64,000 bases of DNA from Flavobacterium poyangense (GCF_011751075.1 NZ_JAALLN010000001.1:186001-250000), one strand, 5' to 3'; shown: positions 53,200 to 63,108, counted from the first letter of the stretch. Notes: a model not told the origin generated them from the sequence alone. Numbers and translations are program-made.

Positions 53200-55266
53200 C
53201 TACTTAAAATTAGCAATTCCTTCTTTCAACCATTTCAGATACTCGTCAGCATCAACATAACTGATAGTTGGTTTAACGTCATGTAAATTTTTACCATTTA
53301 AGTCCGTAATAACATACAATGGTTGCGTATTCGTTTTATATTTTGATATCATAAAATCAGTCCACTTATCCCCAACCGTAACGATTTCATCACCGGAAGT
53401 AGTTTTAAATTGTTCTTCTTTCGGCAATTCTCTTTTATCATCGACATAAAGAGAAATCAGAACAACATCGTTTTTTAAGATTGGCAAAATTCTTTCGTCA
53501 GACCAAACATTGTTTTCCATTTTTCTGCAATTCACACAAGCATAACCGGTGAAATCAAGCATGATTGGTTTGTTTACCGATTTTGCAAACGCCAATCCAT
53601 CCTCATAATCATGAAAAACCATGATACCGTGCGGTCCTAATTCGGCTCCTTCCGGCAGGCCTTGCTCAGATCCGGTATTAGAACCTACCGATCCACCAAC
53701 GCCAAACGGACTTTCACTATACTGTGGAGGTGGTGGAAAAGCATTAATTAATTTTAAAGGCGCTCCCCAAAGACCGGGAATTAAATAAAATGTAAACACC
53801 AATGTAAGCAATCCTAAATACAATCTTCCTACTGAAATATGTTGTAATGGACTATCGTGTGGCAAAGTAATTTTTCCAAACAAATATAAAGTCAACGCTC
53901 CAAAAATAGCAATCCAAATGGCTATAAAAACTTCTCTTTCCAGAAAATGCAACTGTAATACTAAATCCGCATTTGATAAAAATTTAAAAGCCAAAGCCAG
54001 TTCCAAAAATCCTAAAACCACTTTTACCGTATTCAACCATCCCCCTGATTTTGGCAATGAATTTAACCAACCCGGGAACATCGCAAAAAGCATAAAAGGC
54101 AACGCTAAAGCCATTGAAAACCCTAACATTCCAATAATTGGAGCAATACCTCCATTTGAAGCAGCTTCAACTAATAATGTCCCAACAATTGGTCCCGTGC
54201 ACGAAAATGAAACAATTGCCAAAGCCAATGCCATAAACAATATTCCGATTAATCCACCTCTGTCAGCTTGCTGATCGGCTTTATTGGCCCATGAATTCGG
54301 TAACATAATTTCAAAAGCCCCTAAAAAAGAAGTAGCAAATATGATCAGTATAACGAAGAATATTAAATTAAACCAAACATCTGTAGACAATGCATTTAAG
54401 GCATCAGCTCCAAATATTTTAGTAACAATTAAACCTAAAATAACATAAATAGCAATAATTGAAATACCATAGATAATAGCATTTCGAATACCTTTTACTC
54501 TGCTCTTACTCTGTTTTGTAAAGAAACTTACAGTCATTGGAATCATCGGGAAAACACAAGGTGTTAACAATGCTGCAAAACCAGATAAAAAAGCGATGAA
54601 GAAAATTGACCATAAACTTCTTTTCGAAGCCGGAGCCGGCATTTCTGCTTTTTCTGTTGTTGATGCTACTTCTGTTTTATCCTTTTCTGCTGCAGGAGTT
54701 ATTACCGATTTAGTTAAAGTATCAACAGCTAAACCAGCTGTTTTGGTTTCGTCTAATTTTGACTCGGTCACTGTCGCAACGGCTTCCATTTTAAAAGAGG
54801 CCGGAATTACAATCGAGAATTTTTTACTCGAATTGATACAAACTTCTTTACATACCTGAAAATCAAAATCAACATCAACAGTCTTTAAATCCGGATTTGT
54901 AAGCGTAATTTCCTGCTCGATATGTGCTTTCCCTTCAAAAAAAGTTTCATTTACTCCAAAAACATCATTGAAGGCTGTTTTGGTTTTACCCTCTTTAGCT
55001 TTACCCACTAAATTGTAATTCCCTTTTTGATTTTTAAAAGTAATTTCTAACGGAAGTGGCCCTCCTTCAGGTGTAAATTGCGAATACATATGCCACTCTT
55101 TTTCTATCACACCGTCAAAAATCAAAACGGCATTACTTCCTGATTTTTTTTCAATTTTAGCAGTCCATTTTACCGGTTCTAAAATTTGAGCATTACCTTT
55201 TGCAAAAGCAAAAATGAAAAATAACAAAAATGCAATGGTTCTAGACCAAGCACTTTTTGAAAGCAT
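53200..55266 (-). CDS. DsbD-like protein-disulfide reductase
   Basis: 688 aa from ATG 55266 (MLSKSAWSRTIAFLLFF, signal ending GNAQ). Three parts: an N-terminal periplasmic DsbD-alpha-like domain (about 25-170); a membrane domain of eight or so helices (ALLTPCVFPMIPMTVSFFTK with its redox Cys, FSCTGPIVGTLL with the second); and a C-terminal thioredoxin domain with CVNC (about 571-574, TGYACVNCRKMENNVW). It passes electrons from cytosolic thioredoxin to the periplasm. An upstream in-frame ATG at 55293 would add 9 residues and is less likely. Confidence 0.9.
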   Translation of the reverse strand: MLSKSAWSRTIAFLLFFIFAFAKGNAQILEPVKWTAKIEKKSGSNAVLIFDGVIEKEWHMYSQFTPEGGPLPLEITFKNQKGNYNLVGKAKEGKTKTAFNDVFGVNETFFEGKAHIEQEITLTNPDLKTVDVDFDFQVCKEVCINSSKKFSIVIPASFKMEAVATVTESKLDETKTAGLAVDTLTKSVITPAAEKDKTEVASTTEKAEMPAPASKRSLWSIFFIAFLSGFAALLTPCVFPMIPMTVSFFTKQSKSRVKGIRNAIIYGISIIAIYVILGLIVTKIFGADALNALSTDVWFNLIFFVILIIFATSFLGAFEIMLPNSWANKADQQADRGGLIGILFMALALAIVSFSCTGPIVGTLLVEAASNGGIAPIIGMLGFSMALALPFMLFAMFPGWLNSLPKSGGWLNTVKVVLGFLELALAFKFLSNADLVLQLHFLEREVFIAIWIAIFGALTLYLFGKITLPHDSPLQHISVGRLYLGLLTLVFTFYLIPGLWGAPLKLINAFPPPPQYSESPFGVGGSVGSNTGSEQGLPEGAELGPHGIMVFHDYEDGLAFAKSVNKPIMLDFTGYACVNCRKMENNVWSDERILPILKNDVVLISLYVDDKRELPKEEQFKTTSGDEIVTVGDKWTDFMISKYKTNTQPLYVITDLNGKNLHDVKPTISYVDADEYLKWLKEGIANFK

Positions 55267-55297
55267 AGTTTGATGGGGGTGGCTAAAGTTCATTATT

Positions 55298-55372
55298 GGA
55301 GTTTATTTTAAGTATTTTATTTGGAGTTTTACTTTAAGTATTTTGTTGGAGTTCTATTTTAAGTATTTTGTT
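55298..55372. repeat. 25-bp tandem repeat, three copies, spanning the tilS 3' end
   Basis: Units start at 55298, 55323 and 55348, each GGAGTT...TTTTAAGTATTTT. The third unit and part of the second encode the TilS C-terminus (KILKIELQQNT); the rest lie in the leader of the dsbD-like gene. Unit expansion could change the TilS end and the downstream spacing. Confidence 0.85.
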
Positions 55373-56653
55373 GGTAGTATTTTCAATTTTAAATCGTTCG
55401 TCCTGGCGAATTCCGACAATCCATACAATTTGATTATCAGAGCACAAAATCCATGCTTTTTCTTTTTCAAGCAGCGATAATTTTTCATCTTTAAAGAGCT
55501 TACTCACTTTCTTAGATTTACCCTGCATTCCAAAAGGGCAGAAAACATCCCCCTCCTTCCATTTACGCAAAATCAAAGGAAATCGGATCTTTTCGATAGC
55601 AACAAATATAATCTTATTTGAATCTATTGTAATGTCATCTACCTGACAAAGTCTTAATTTTAAGGGAAAATTAACGTCTGTCTCGCCTTCATTTATTCTA
55701 TATTCCTCATTTTCATTAACTTCTAAAATCGGACTTAAAATCAAAGTATCTCTGTTTTTCAACAATCGAAATTCAGCTGCAAAAACTTGCTTTCCGGATT
55801 GCCCGTCGACTAAGTCATAAACATCATTCCATGCCACGAATCCAAACTCGTTTAGCCATTGATACAAATAGGATTTATAATTGGGCAATTTTTTAAGTTG
55901 ATTTATATCAAAATGAATATCATCCCCCACTTCTTTTGCTACTTGCTGGTAAATCATAATCGATGCATCTTCAACCATCTCTTGTGATTCCTGCAAAAAA
56001 GTTTGTGTTTTTTGAAAAGCATTCAAAAAGTTAGGATTAATTTCTTTTAAAATCGGAACTAAATCATGGCGGATTTTATTTCGAAGGTATTTGTTAGAAG
56101 CATTACTGCTGTCTTCCCGCCATTGGATATTATTTTCCTGAGCATATTGAAGGATTTCTTCTCTTGAAAAAGGCAAAAGCGGACGAATAATTTTATCGTT
56201 TTGTTCCGGTATTCCGGTTAAACCATCAAGTCCGGTACCTCTTGTTAAGTTTATTATAAATGTTTCCAGATTGTCATCGGCATGGTGTGCCGTTAAAATA
56301 TAATCGAAACTTTCGCTTTCCAAAAGCTCATAAAACCAACTGTAGCGCAACTCACGAGCGGCAACCTGAGTCGATAGTTTATAGTCTTTTGCAAATGCCT
56401 CGGTATCAAACTGGGTTATAAAAACAGGGATTTTATTCGTATCGCAATAGTCCTGAATGAAATTCTGATCGCCAAAACTTTCTAAACCGCGAAGTTGAAA
56501 ATTGCAATGCAAAACCGCAATCTCATAAGGTAATTGTTGTAGTAGATGTAGCAAAACTACACTATCCAAACCACCACTAACCGCTAGAAAAAGTTTTTTA
56601 CTTTCTAAAAAAGGAAACCTCGATATAATATGATTTTGAAACTTTGAAAGCAT
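55334..56653 (-). CDS. tilS: tRNA(Ile)-lysidine synthase
   Basis: 439 aa. Makes lysidine at C34 of the tRNA-Ile that reads AUA. PP-loop ATPase motif LAVSGGLDSVVLLHLL (about 25-40), LHCNFQLRGLES, TAHHADDNLETFIINLTRGTGLDGL, and C-terminal TilS domain (FPLILRKWKEGDVFCPFGMQGKSKKVSKLF, ILCSDNQIVWIVGIRQDERFKI). Length fits the long two-domain form. The 3' end runs into 25-bp tandem repeats shared with the next gene's leader. Confidence 0.93.
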   Translation of the reverse strand: MLSKFQNHIISRFPFLESKKLFLAVSGGLDSVVLLHLLQQLPYEIAVLHCNFQLRGLESFGDQNFIQDYCDTNKIPVFITQFDTEAFAKDYKLSTQVAARELRYSWFYELLESESFDYILTAHHADDNLETFIINLTRGTGLDGLTGIPEQNDKIIRPLLPFSREEILQYAQENNIQWREDSSNASNKYLRNKIRHDLVPILKEINPNFLNAFQKTQTFLQESQEMVEDASIMIYQQVAKEVGDDIHFDINQLKKLPNYKSYLYQWLNEFGFVAWNDVYDLVDGQSGKQVFAAEFRLLKNRDTLILSPILEVNENEEYRINEGETDVNFPLKLRLCQVDDITIDSNKIIFVAIEKIRFPLILRKWKEGDVFCPFGMQGKSKKVSKLFKDEKLSLLEKEKAWILCSDNQIVWIVGIRQDERFKIENTTNKILKIELQQNT

Positions 56654-57107
56654 TTATAAATGTAAAGATTATTTTTTGAAATAGTATGCGTTTTCCAAAC
56701 ACGAATTGCACGAATTTGCACGAATTAGTTTTTTGCCGCTAATTGCACGAATTTGCACGAATTAATTTTTTGCCACTGATTGAAAAGATTCGCGCAGATT
56801 TTTAATCTTTTTAATCTCATAATCTGTGGCTATTTTTTGCCGCTAATTGCACAAATTTCCACGAATTAATTTTTGCCACTGATTGAAAAGATTCGCACAG
56901 ATTTTTAATCTTTTTAATCTTATAATCTGTGGCTATTTTTTTGCCACTAATTGCACAAATTGTTTTCTGCCACTGATTGAAAAGATTCGCACAGATTTTT
57001 AATCTTTTTAATCTCATAATCTGTGGCTATTTTTTTGCCTCGAATTAGTTTTTTGCAGTATACTATTAAAAAAAGAATTCGTGCAAATTCGTGCAATTAG
57101 TGGCAAT
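56654..57107. repeat. Array of three ~100-bp repeats (GCCACTGATT type)
   Basis: Units beginning GCCACTGATTGAAAAGATTC at 56772, 56875 and 56969, each with GCACAGATTTTTAATC, TTTTTAATCTYATAATCTGT, GGC. They are separated and flanked by GCACGAATTTGCACGAATTA elements and bounded at 57080 by the inverse GTGCAAATTCGTGCAATTAG. Periods 103 and 94 bp; no spacers of CRISPR type. An open frame crossing it is spurious. Confidence 0.85.
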
Positions 57108-58394
57108 TTACTGCAGCACCTCGTGCATCGCTCTGGCTTTCAACAAACATTCCTCATATTCTTTCTCAGGAACGGATAGTGACGTAATAGCACTCCCAAC
57201 GGAGAACGAAACGTATTTATTTTCCTGATTATACAAAATACTTCTAATGACTACATTAAAATCAAAATCACCCGAAGGCGTAAAATAACCAACAGCACCA
57301 CTGTACAAACCACGTTTGGTTTCTTCCAGATTTTCAATAATTTTCATTACAGAAATCTTTGGAGCCCCTGTCATACTTCCCATCGGAAAAGTAGTCTTCA
57401 AAACATCAATCGGGGTATATTGCGGATCTAGTTTTGACGTTATCGTCGTAATCATCTGATGCACTTGCAAAAACGAATAAATAGCACAGAGTTCTGTGAC
57501 TTCAACTGAGCCTTTTTGTGCTGTATGCGATAAATCATTTCGAACCAAATCGGTAATCATGATGTTCTCGGCGCGTTCTTTTGTGTCATTTCTCAAGTGT
57601 TCTTTTGATTTTTCATCTTCTGTAAAATCCGAAAAACGTCTAGAGGTTCCTTTTATCGGCTGAGATAGTATCGTATCTCCAACTTTTTTCAAATACCGCT
57701 CCGGCGATGCGGAAAGTAGAAACTGCTTATTATTTTTAAAGAAAACAGAAAAGGGCGCCTGTGAAATCTCATTTAACTTTTGGAATTTCTCCAGCGGATT
57801 TATAATCGCATTTTCAGCAAAAAACTCCATGCAAAAATTAGCTTCGTACATATCACCTACGTGAATATGCTCCAGCATTTTTGCTACTTTTTCTACATAA
57901 GATTCTTTTGAAATTCGTTGTTTCACTTCAACTCCGCTCAGTGTAACAAATGGCTCATAGTCTGTTTTTAAGATCTCTTCAAAATCCTCTTCAACCTCGT
58001 CGTCACAAAGGAATAAATATTGAATTTCAAGCTGATTTCCTTTCAGCAAAAATATTTTTTTAGGTTGAAAAAAAAACAAATCCGGAAAATTCAATCCATC
58101 AAAATTGGTGGACTGTAAGTTTTCGATATTATTTTTTAAATCATAAGCCAAATAACCAAAAAGCCAGTCTTTTGTAGTAAGTTGATATTGTTTTAAATCA
58201 TCAAAAGCGTTATGGAAATCAGTTTTCACAGAAGTAAAAGCATCTACAGCAAGCAGACAATCAAAGCTTGAATACTCCTGCGGATAGGAATTACTGTCCA
58301 ATAAAATAACCTCACGGAATTGTTGCGACCAAATCAAAAGCTGTTGTTTCAGCTGTTCCGGATTGGCAATATGTTTATGAATTGTAACTCTCAA
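57108..58394 (-). CDS. pabB: Aminodeoxychorismate synthase component I
   Basis: 428 aa chorismate-binding enzyme for p-aminobenzoate (folate). The C-terminal chorismate domain has the PabB signature PIKGTSRR (PIAGT in TrpE), whose Lys traps chorismate, then DLVRNDLS, GSVEV, TTFPMGSMTGAPKISVMKII and GLYSGAVGYFTPSGDFDFNVVIR. The N-terminal half is the usual less conserved lobe. No pabA/pabC lies next to it here. The repeat array follows its stop. Confidence 0.9.
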   Translation of the reverse strand: MRVTIHKHIANPEQLKQQLLIWSQQFREVILLDSNSYPQEYSSFDCLLAVDAFTSVKTDFHNAFDDLKQYQLTTKDWLFGYLAYDLKNNIENLQSTNFDGLNFPDLFFFQPKKIFLLKGNQLEIQYLFLCDDEVEEDFEEILKTDYEPFVTLSGVEVKQRISKESYVEKVAKMLEHIHVGDMYEANFCMEFFAENAIINPLEKFQKLNEISQAPFSVFFKNNKQFLLSASPERYLKKVGDTILSQPIKGTSRRFSDFTEDEKSKEHLRNDTKERAENIMITDLVRNDLSHTAQKGSVEVTELCAIYSFLQVHQMITTITSKLDPQYTPIDVLKTTFPMGSMTGAPKISVMKIIENLEETKRGLYSGAVGYFTPSGDFDFNVVIRSILYNQENKYVSFSVGSAITSLSVPEKEYEECLLKARAMHEVLQ

Positions 58395-58582
58395 AAGTGG
58401 TATAATTTAGACCTCAAAATTACGATAAAAAATATCCTTCAATAAAATAATACCGGAAAAAATATTGGCATGCTTTTTAGTATACGAGATTAATACCAAT
58501 CCTTAAAACTATTTCTAATACTAAAAATGATTTGCATCGCGTAAATCCACAATTAATCCTCTTTTTAACCTTGAAATCATCT

Positions 58583-59482
58583 ATGAAAACAATTGCAAAA
58601 TTAAGCTTAGCAGCATTAGCAGTAATCACATTACTCTATTCCTGCAAAAAATCAGACGCCTCTCTTGCCGAACAAACTTCTGATTATAGTAATGAAATAA
58701 CAGATAGTACTGCCGTCTCTTCCTCTGCCGCAGTAGAGAAAAAAGACAGCAAACAAAAATTCATCCGAACAGCGGATATTAAATTTAAAGTCAAGAATGT
58801 AGCAAAATCAACTTATGCAATTGAAAATACAGTTCAGAAATTTGGCGGTTTTGTAACCTATACTAACTTACAAAGCACTATTCAGGAACAGATTAAAACC
58901 AAAATTAGCCAGGACAGCACCTTAGAAACTACAAAATATACGGTTGAAAACAATGTCACGATTCGTGTCCCAAATACGCAACTGGATACCGTAATAAAAA
59001 CGATTGCCAAACAAATTGATTTTCTGGATTTCAGAGTTATCAAAGCAGATGATGTTTCTTTAAAACTGTTATCCAATCAACTCACTCAAAAAAGAAATAG
59101 CGTTACTGAAAAAAGAGTAGAAAAAGCAATTGACACCAAAGGCAAAAAAATAAACGATATTATGGAGGCTGAAAATAAGCTGGCCAACCAAAAAGAAGCA
59201 ACCGACAATAGCCTTCTTAACAATTTATCTCTGCAAGACCAGGTTAATTTTAGCACCATTACACTACAACTTTATCAAAAGGAAACAACAAAACAAGAAG
59301 TCACTGCCAGCGAAAAAGACAGCAATGCTTACAAGCCTAATTTAGGCATTCAAATCATCGATTCTTTAAAAAACGGCTGGTATATTCTTGAGGCAATATT
59401 TGTGTTCATTCTTAATCTCTGGCCTTTTATTTTGATCGGTTTAGGAGGCTTCTTCCTGTATAAAAAATACTTGAAGAAATAA
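58583..59482 (+). CDS. DUF4349 domain lipoprotein
   Basis: 299 aa from ATG 58583 (MKTIAKLSLAALAVITLLYSC, lipobox Cys21, then KKSDAS). An upstream TTG frame from 58532 is rejected. The DUF4349 core is FIRTADIKFKVKNVAKSTYAI, FGGFVTYTNLQS, TIRVPNTQLDTVIKTIAKQIDFLDFRVIKADDVS, a coiled coil (LTQKRNSVTEKRVEKAI, NKLANQKEATDNS), STITLQLYQK, and a C-terminal membrane helix (WPFILIGLGGFFLYKKYLKK). Anchored at both ends; the family's role is unknown, possibly envelope stress. Confidence 0.88.
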   Translation: MKTIAKLSLAALAVITLLYSCKKSDASLAEQTSDYSNEITDSTAVSSSAAVEKKDSKQKFIRTADIKFKVKNVAKSTYAIENTVQKFGGFVTYTNLQSTIQEQIKTKISQDSTLETTKYTVENNVTIRVPNTQLDTVIKTIAKQIDFLDFRVIKADDVSLKLLSNQLTQKRNSVTEKRVEKAIDTKGKKINDIMEAENKLANQKEATDNSLLNNLSLQDQVNFSTITLQLYQKETTKQEVTASEKDSNAYKPNLGIQIIDSLKNGWYILEAIFVFILNLWPFILIGLGGFFLYKKYLKK

Positions 59483-59687
59483 ACAAAAAACTGTTAATAA
59501 AGCAACAATTTTATAAGAAAAAATTCGTTATATTTGATATAGCTTTCTATTATCCTTAAAATAGAATGTTTTGATTGCAAAATCCTCAATAAAATAAAGT
59601 TTAAAATTGATTTTCATTTTATACGAGAATTCAGATTATATCAAACGCGTAATTATTTTTTTCAACCTCTTAAAAATCCTAAGTATT

Positions 59688-60062
59688 ATGAAAATTGCTA
59701 CTATTATTATTCGAGTTTTGATTGGCCTTTTGTTGCTCTTTGCTTCAATCAGTTTTTTCTTTAAGCTGGCTCCTGAACCGGAAGTTACAGGAAATTTTAA
59801 AGCTTTCAATATGGGCTTAGTTGCCTCAACTTATTTATTGCCATTGGCAAAATCAGTAGAGTTGCTTTGTGGAATTGCGTTTATAACAGGTCGTTTTGTA
59901 ACTTTGGCTAATGTTCTGATCTTACCAATTACAATCAATATCTTGTTTATTAATTATTTTATGGCTCCGGAAGGTTTGCCATTAGCAGCATTATTATTTT
60001 TAGCCAATTTATTTTTAATCTACAGATATTGGGATAATTACAAAACTGTTTTTACTCCTTAA
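59688..60062 (+). CDS. DoxX-like membrane protein
   Basis: 124 aa from ATG 59688 (MKIATIIIRVLIGLLLLFAS); an upstream frame from 59607 adds 27 odd residues. Four predicted helices: IIIRVLIGLLLLFASISFFF, MGLVASTYLLPLAKSVELLCGIAF, LANVLILPITINILFINYF, GLPLAALLFLANLFLIYRYW. Conserved E in KSVELLCGIAFITGRF is typical of DoxX. Role unclear. Confidence 0.78.
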   Translation: MKIATIIIRVLIGLLLLFASISFFFKLAPEPEVTGNFKAFNMGLVASTYLLPLAKSVELLCGIAFITGRFVTLANVLILPITINILFINYFMAPEGLPLAALLFLANLFLIYRYWDNYKTVFTP

Positions 60063-60080
60063 ATTTGTCTTTGAAATCCT

Positions 60081-60125
60081 AAAAGTAAACCCGCCAAATT
60101 TTAAAAATCTGGCGGGTTTACTTTT
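60081..60125. terminator. Rho-independent terminator
   Basis: 16-bp stem AAAAGTAAACCCGCCA (60081-60096) with TGGCGGGTTTACTTTT (60110-60125), T run after. Ends the DoxX gene. Confidence 0.8.
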
Positions 60126-60489
60126 TTTCACTTATCCTGAAAAGGATTAAAAAATTACAACCTTATTAAAAAAGGACCAAAAAATGAGACTCCTAGCACC
60201 CCAACATCGTCTTTTTTGACAAATTTGGCTTTCCCGATACTTTGTTCCCACTTGTCTTTTCTGACATTATAGCCCCCGTTATCTTCTTTTATTATACTTT
60301 ATGTATCGAATGCTGCAGTTATATTGTTTTATTTTCTTCTATTTAAAATCAAATCCGGTTACTCCCGGGCATTTATAATCTGGCTATATTGAAGTTCCCA
60401 ATTCTTTCTTTACACAAAGAAAGTATCAAGCCAGAAGAATAATTTTCTCTTATAAAGTTACGAATCAATAACTTAAAAAACAAAAAAAA
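60126..60489. other. Gap between DoxX and lpd genes
   Basis: No gene seen. Contains a short hairpin ATCCTGAAAAGGAT (about 60134) and CTTTCTTT-ACAC-AAAGAAAG (60404-60423). The rest is unassigned and of ordinary composition. Confidence 0.4.
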
Positions 60490-60513
60490 CCGCCAGAATG
60501 TAAATTCTGACGG
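60490..60513 (-). terminator. Terminator of lpdA
   Basis: CCGCCAGAAT (60490-60499) pairs with ATTCTGACGG (60504-60513) with one mismatch; on the minus strand a T run follows. Confidence 0.7.
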
Positions 60514-60535
60514 TCAAATATAATTTTGTACCCGA

Positions 60536-61939
60536 TTATACGTGTAACGCTCTGTTATCTGTAGCCGCTAATGCTGCTTCTTTGATAGCCTCAGCAAAAG
60601 TTGGATGCGCATGACTCATTCTTGAAATATCTTCAGCAGATGCTTTAAATTCCATTGCAGTAACCACTTCGGCAATTAAATCAGCTGTACGAGCTCCAAT
60701 CATGTGTACACCTAAAACTTCATCTGTTTTTGCATCAGCAATGATTTTTACGAAACCGTCTAAATCTCCACTTGCTCTTGCACGTCCTAAAGCTTTAAAT
60801 GGGAAACTACCCACTTTATATTCTGTTCCGGAAGCTTTTACCTGCTCTTCTGTTTGTCCAACAGCAGCAACTTCAGGCCAAGTGTAAACAACACCAGGAA
60901 TTAAGTTGTAATCAATATGTGGTTTTTGACCCGCTAAGATTTCAGCAACCATAGTTCCTTCTTCTTCGGCTTTGTGTGCCAGCATAGCGCCACGAACAAC
61001 ATCTCCAATTGCATAGATATTTGGGACATTTGTTTGTAAATGATCATTTACCTCAACTTGTCCTCTGTCCGAAATTTTCACTCCTGCTTTGTCAGCGTTT
61101 AATCCGTCTGTGTAAGGACGACGACCAACAGAAACTAATGAATAATCTCCTTCAAGAGTAATAGTCTCTCCTTTTGCATTTTCAGCCTGAACGACAACAG
61201 CATCCCCGTTTCTTTCTACTGATTTTACTTTGTGAGAAACGTAGAATTTCATTCCTTGTTTTTTCAATACTTTAGTCAATTCTTTAGACAAAGCACCATC
61301 CATTCCCGGAATAATTCTGTCCATGAATTCTACTACAGAAACTTGCGCTCCTAAACGTAAATAAACCTGTCCTAATTCGATACCGATAACTCCACCACCA
61401 ATAATTACTAAGTGTTTTGGAACTTCTTTTAAAGCTAAAGCTTCTGTAGAAGTAATGATTCTTTCTTTGTCAATTTTGATAAATGGTAAAGAAGATGGTT
61501 TAGAACCTGTTGCAATAACAGTATATTTTGCCTCAATAGTTTCAGAAGTTCCGTCTGCTTTAGCAACTGCAATATGTGTTGCGTCAACAAATGAACCTAA
61601 ACCGTTAAAAACAGTAATTTTATTTTTATCCATTAGGTAGTTGATTCCACCTACAGTTTGATCTACAACGCCTTGTTTGCGTGCGATCATTTTCTCTAAA
61701 TTAACTTTTACATCTCCAGAAACTTCAATTCCATGATCTGCAAAATGAGCAATTTCAGCATAATGATGAGAAGAAGACAATAATGCTTTTGATGGAATAC
61801 AACCTACATTAAGGCAAGTTCCTCCTAAAGAAGTGTATTTTTCTACGATTGCTGTTTTGAAACCTAATTGTGCGCAACGAATTGCTGAAACATATCCTCC
61901 GGGACCTGAACCTATAATGACTACGTCAAATGAACTCAT
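60536..61939 (-). CDS. lpdA: Dihydrolipoyl dehydrogenase
   Basis: 467 aa E3 subunit of 2-oxoacid dehydrogenase complexes. FAD motif DVVIIGSGPGGYVSA (5-19), redox-active disulphide GGTCLNVGCIPSK (Cys42, Cys47), NAD motif VIIGGGVIGIELGQVY, and YAIGDVVRGAMLAHKAEEEG. The dimer-interface His445/Glu450 occur in HAHPTFAEA. CAAAATTA at 61969-61976 is the minus-strand -7 box TAATTTTG. No E1/E2 genes are adjacent. Confidence 0.96.
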   Translation of the reverse strand: MSSFDVVIIGSGPGGYVSAIRCAQLGFKTAIVEKYTSLGGTCLNVGCIPSKALLSSSHHYAEIAHFADHGIEVSGDVKVNLEKMIARKQGVVDQTVGGINYLMDKNKITVFNGLGSFVDATHIAVAKADGTSETIEAKYTVIATGSKPSSLPFIKIDKERIITSTEALALKEVPKHLVIIGGGVIGIELGQVYLRLGAQVSVVEFMDRIIPGMDGALSKELTKVLKKQGMKFYVSHKVKSVERNGDAVVVQAENAKGETITLEGDYSLVSVGRRPYTDGLNADKAGVKISDRGQVEVNDHLQTNVPNIYAIGDVVRGAMLAHKAEEEGTMVAEILAGQKPHIDYNLIPGVVYTWPEVAAVGQTEEQVKASGTEYKVGSFPFKALGRARASGDLDGFVKIIADAKTDEVLGVHMIGARTADLIAEVVTAMEFKASAEDISRMSHAHPTFAEAIKEAALAATDNRALHV

Positions 61940-62440
61940 AGTATTTGTTTTTATTTTTTTAGCGGTTACAAAATTAAGGAATTAAGTTTTGTTTGAAGTT
62001 TAAATTACAATGTTTTTTGTGTGAATTTTGAGGAATATACTAATCGTAAAACCCGCTAAGTCTTACTCGAATATTCGTTATGTTTTTTTTTTGCCACGAA
62101 TTGCACGAATTTTCACAAATTGAATGTTTTGAAGAATTGAGTCTAAAAATACTTACGCAGATTAGACTTATTTATTTAACGTTTCTCGAAAAATTCGAAA
62201 AGGCAACGTGATTAAGAAACATTGATTTATTCGGCTAAAGCCTTTTTATTCTCCTTAATATTGAATCCTCTAATTAAAATTGGAGGCAATTAAACCTAAA
62301 AACCTTTGGAACTTTGTTCCTATGAAGCTTTGCACCAAAAACTCAGAACCTCAACAACTCAGAACCTCAGTAACTTAAAAAAAACCTTTGCACCTTTGTC
62401 TCTCTGAACCTTTGCACCTAAAAAAAAAACCTCATCAACT
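61940..62440. repeat. Gap with lpd promoter and mixed repeats
   Basis: Holds the lpdA -7 box (61969-61976, minus strand), a 'GCCACGAATTGCACGAATTTT' unit at about 62094, and a block (62300-62420) of 'CCTTTGGAACTTTG', 'CTCAGAACCTCAACAACTCA' and 'CCTTTGCACCTTTG' words related to the CTTAG and CTTTGCG families. No gene. Confidence 0.65.
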
Positions 62441-62899
62441 CTAAAAAGAAATCACCGTAGAATTCTTCACTTCACTAATCATAAATGTACTTTGTGTACT
62501 CCCGATATGCTGTAGTGTTGTGAGTTTGGTTACCAAAAACTCCCGATAGGCCTCCATATCTTTGACCAGCACTTTAAGAATATAATCATAATCACCACTT
62601 ACGTGATGACATTCTAAAACTTCGGTGAGCTGAATAACTTCACTTTCAAATTTGGTTAAAAACTCTTTCGTATGCTGAATAAGTTTTAAATGACAGAAAA
62701 CCACAAACCCTTTTTCAATTTTAGACTTATCGATTAAAGCCACATAATTTTTAATAATTCCTTCACGCTCCAACTTTTTGATGCGTTCATAAACGGCAGT
62801 TACCGAAAGATTGAGTTTTAAGGATAACTCTTTTGTTGTCTTTTTACTATCTGTTTGTAATAAAACTAATAGTTTCTTATCTGTAGCATCTAAAGTCAT
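62441..62899 (-). CDS. Lrp/AsnC-family transcriptional regulator
   Basis: 152 aa. N-terminal HTH: LDATDKKLLVLLQTDSKKTTKELSLKLNLSVTAVYERIKKLEREGII (about 2-48), then the RAM/ligand domain (FVVFCHLKLIQHTKEFLTKFE, ECHHVSGDYDYILKVLVKDMEAYREFLV, STQSTFMISEVK). Lrp/AsnC proteins bind amino acids. It is divergent from a Cys/Met PLP enzyme gene 209 bp away, so it probably regulates that gene in response to methionine or a related amino acid (inference). Confidence 0.92.
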   Translation of the reverse strand: MTLDATDKKLLVLLQTDSKKTTKELSLKLNLSVTAVYERIKKLEREGIIKNYVALIDKSKIEKGFVVFCHLKLIQHTKEFLTKFESEVIQLTEVLECHHVSGDYDYILKVLVKDMEAYREFLVTKLTTLQHIGSTQSTFMISEVKNSTVISF

Positions 62900-63108
62900 T
62901 TTTGTAAGTTTTTGGAGGTGAAAAAAAATCTATTGAAGCTTCATTTTTAAACCAAATTTAAACAAATAATCTAAATACTTATTCTATTCTAGTTTTAAAA
63001 TCTAATTTTAATACAAAGCATTGACTTATTTTCTAATAACCATTTATTTTGAATTAGAATTACAACCACAATAATCTATATCAATTAAAAAAAACAAAAC
63101 TAACTATA
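62900..63108. promoter_or_regulatory. Divergent control region of Lrp and PLP-enzyme genes
   Basis: 209-bp AT-rich intergenic region between divergent starts, the likely site for Lrp binding. No exact operator can be fixed from one sequence. Confidence 0.45.

Noticed and set aside
56772..57040. CRISPR-like or coding array between tilS and pabB
   Set aside because: The repeats are about 100 bp with internal degeneration and no spacers; the open frame across it (56817-57017, minus strand) consists only of repeat DNA.
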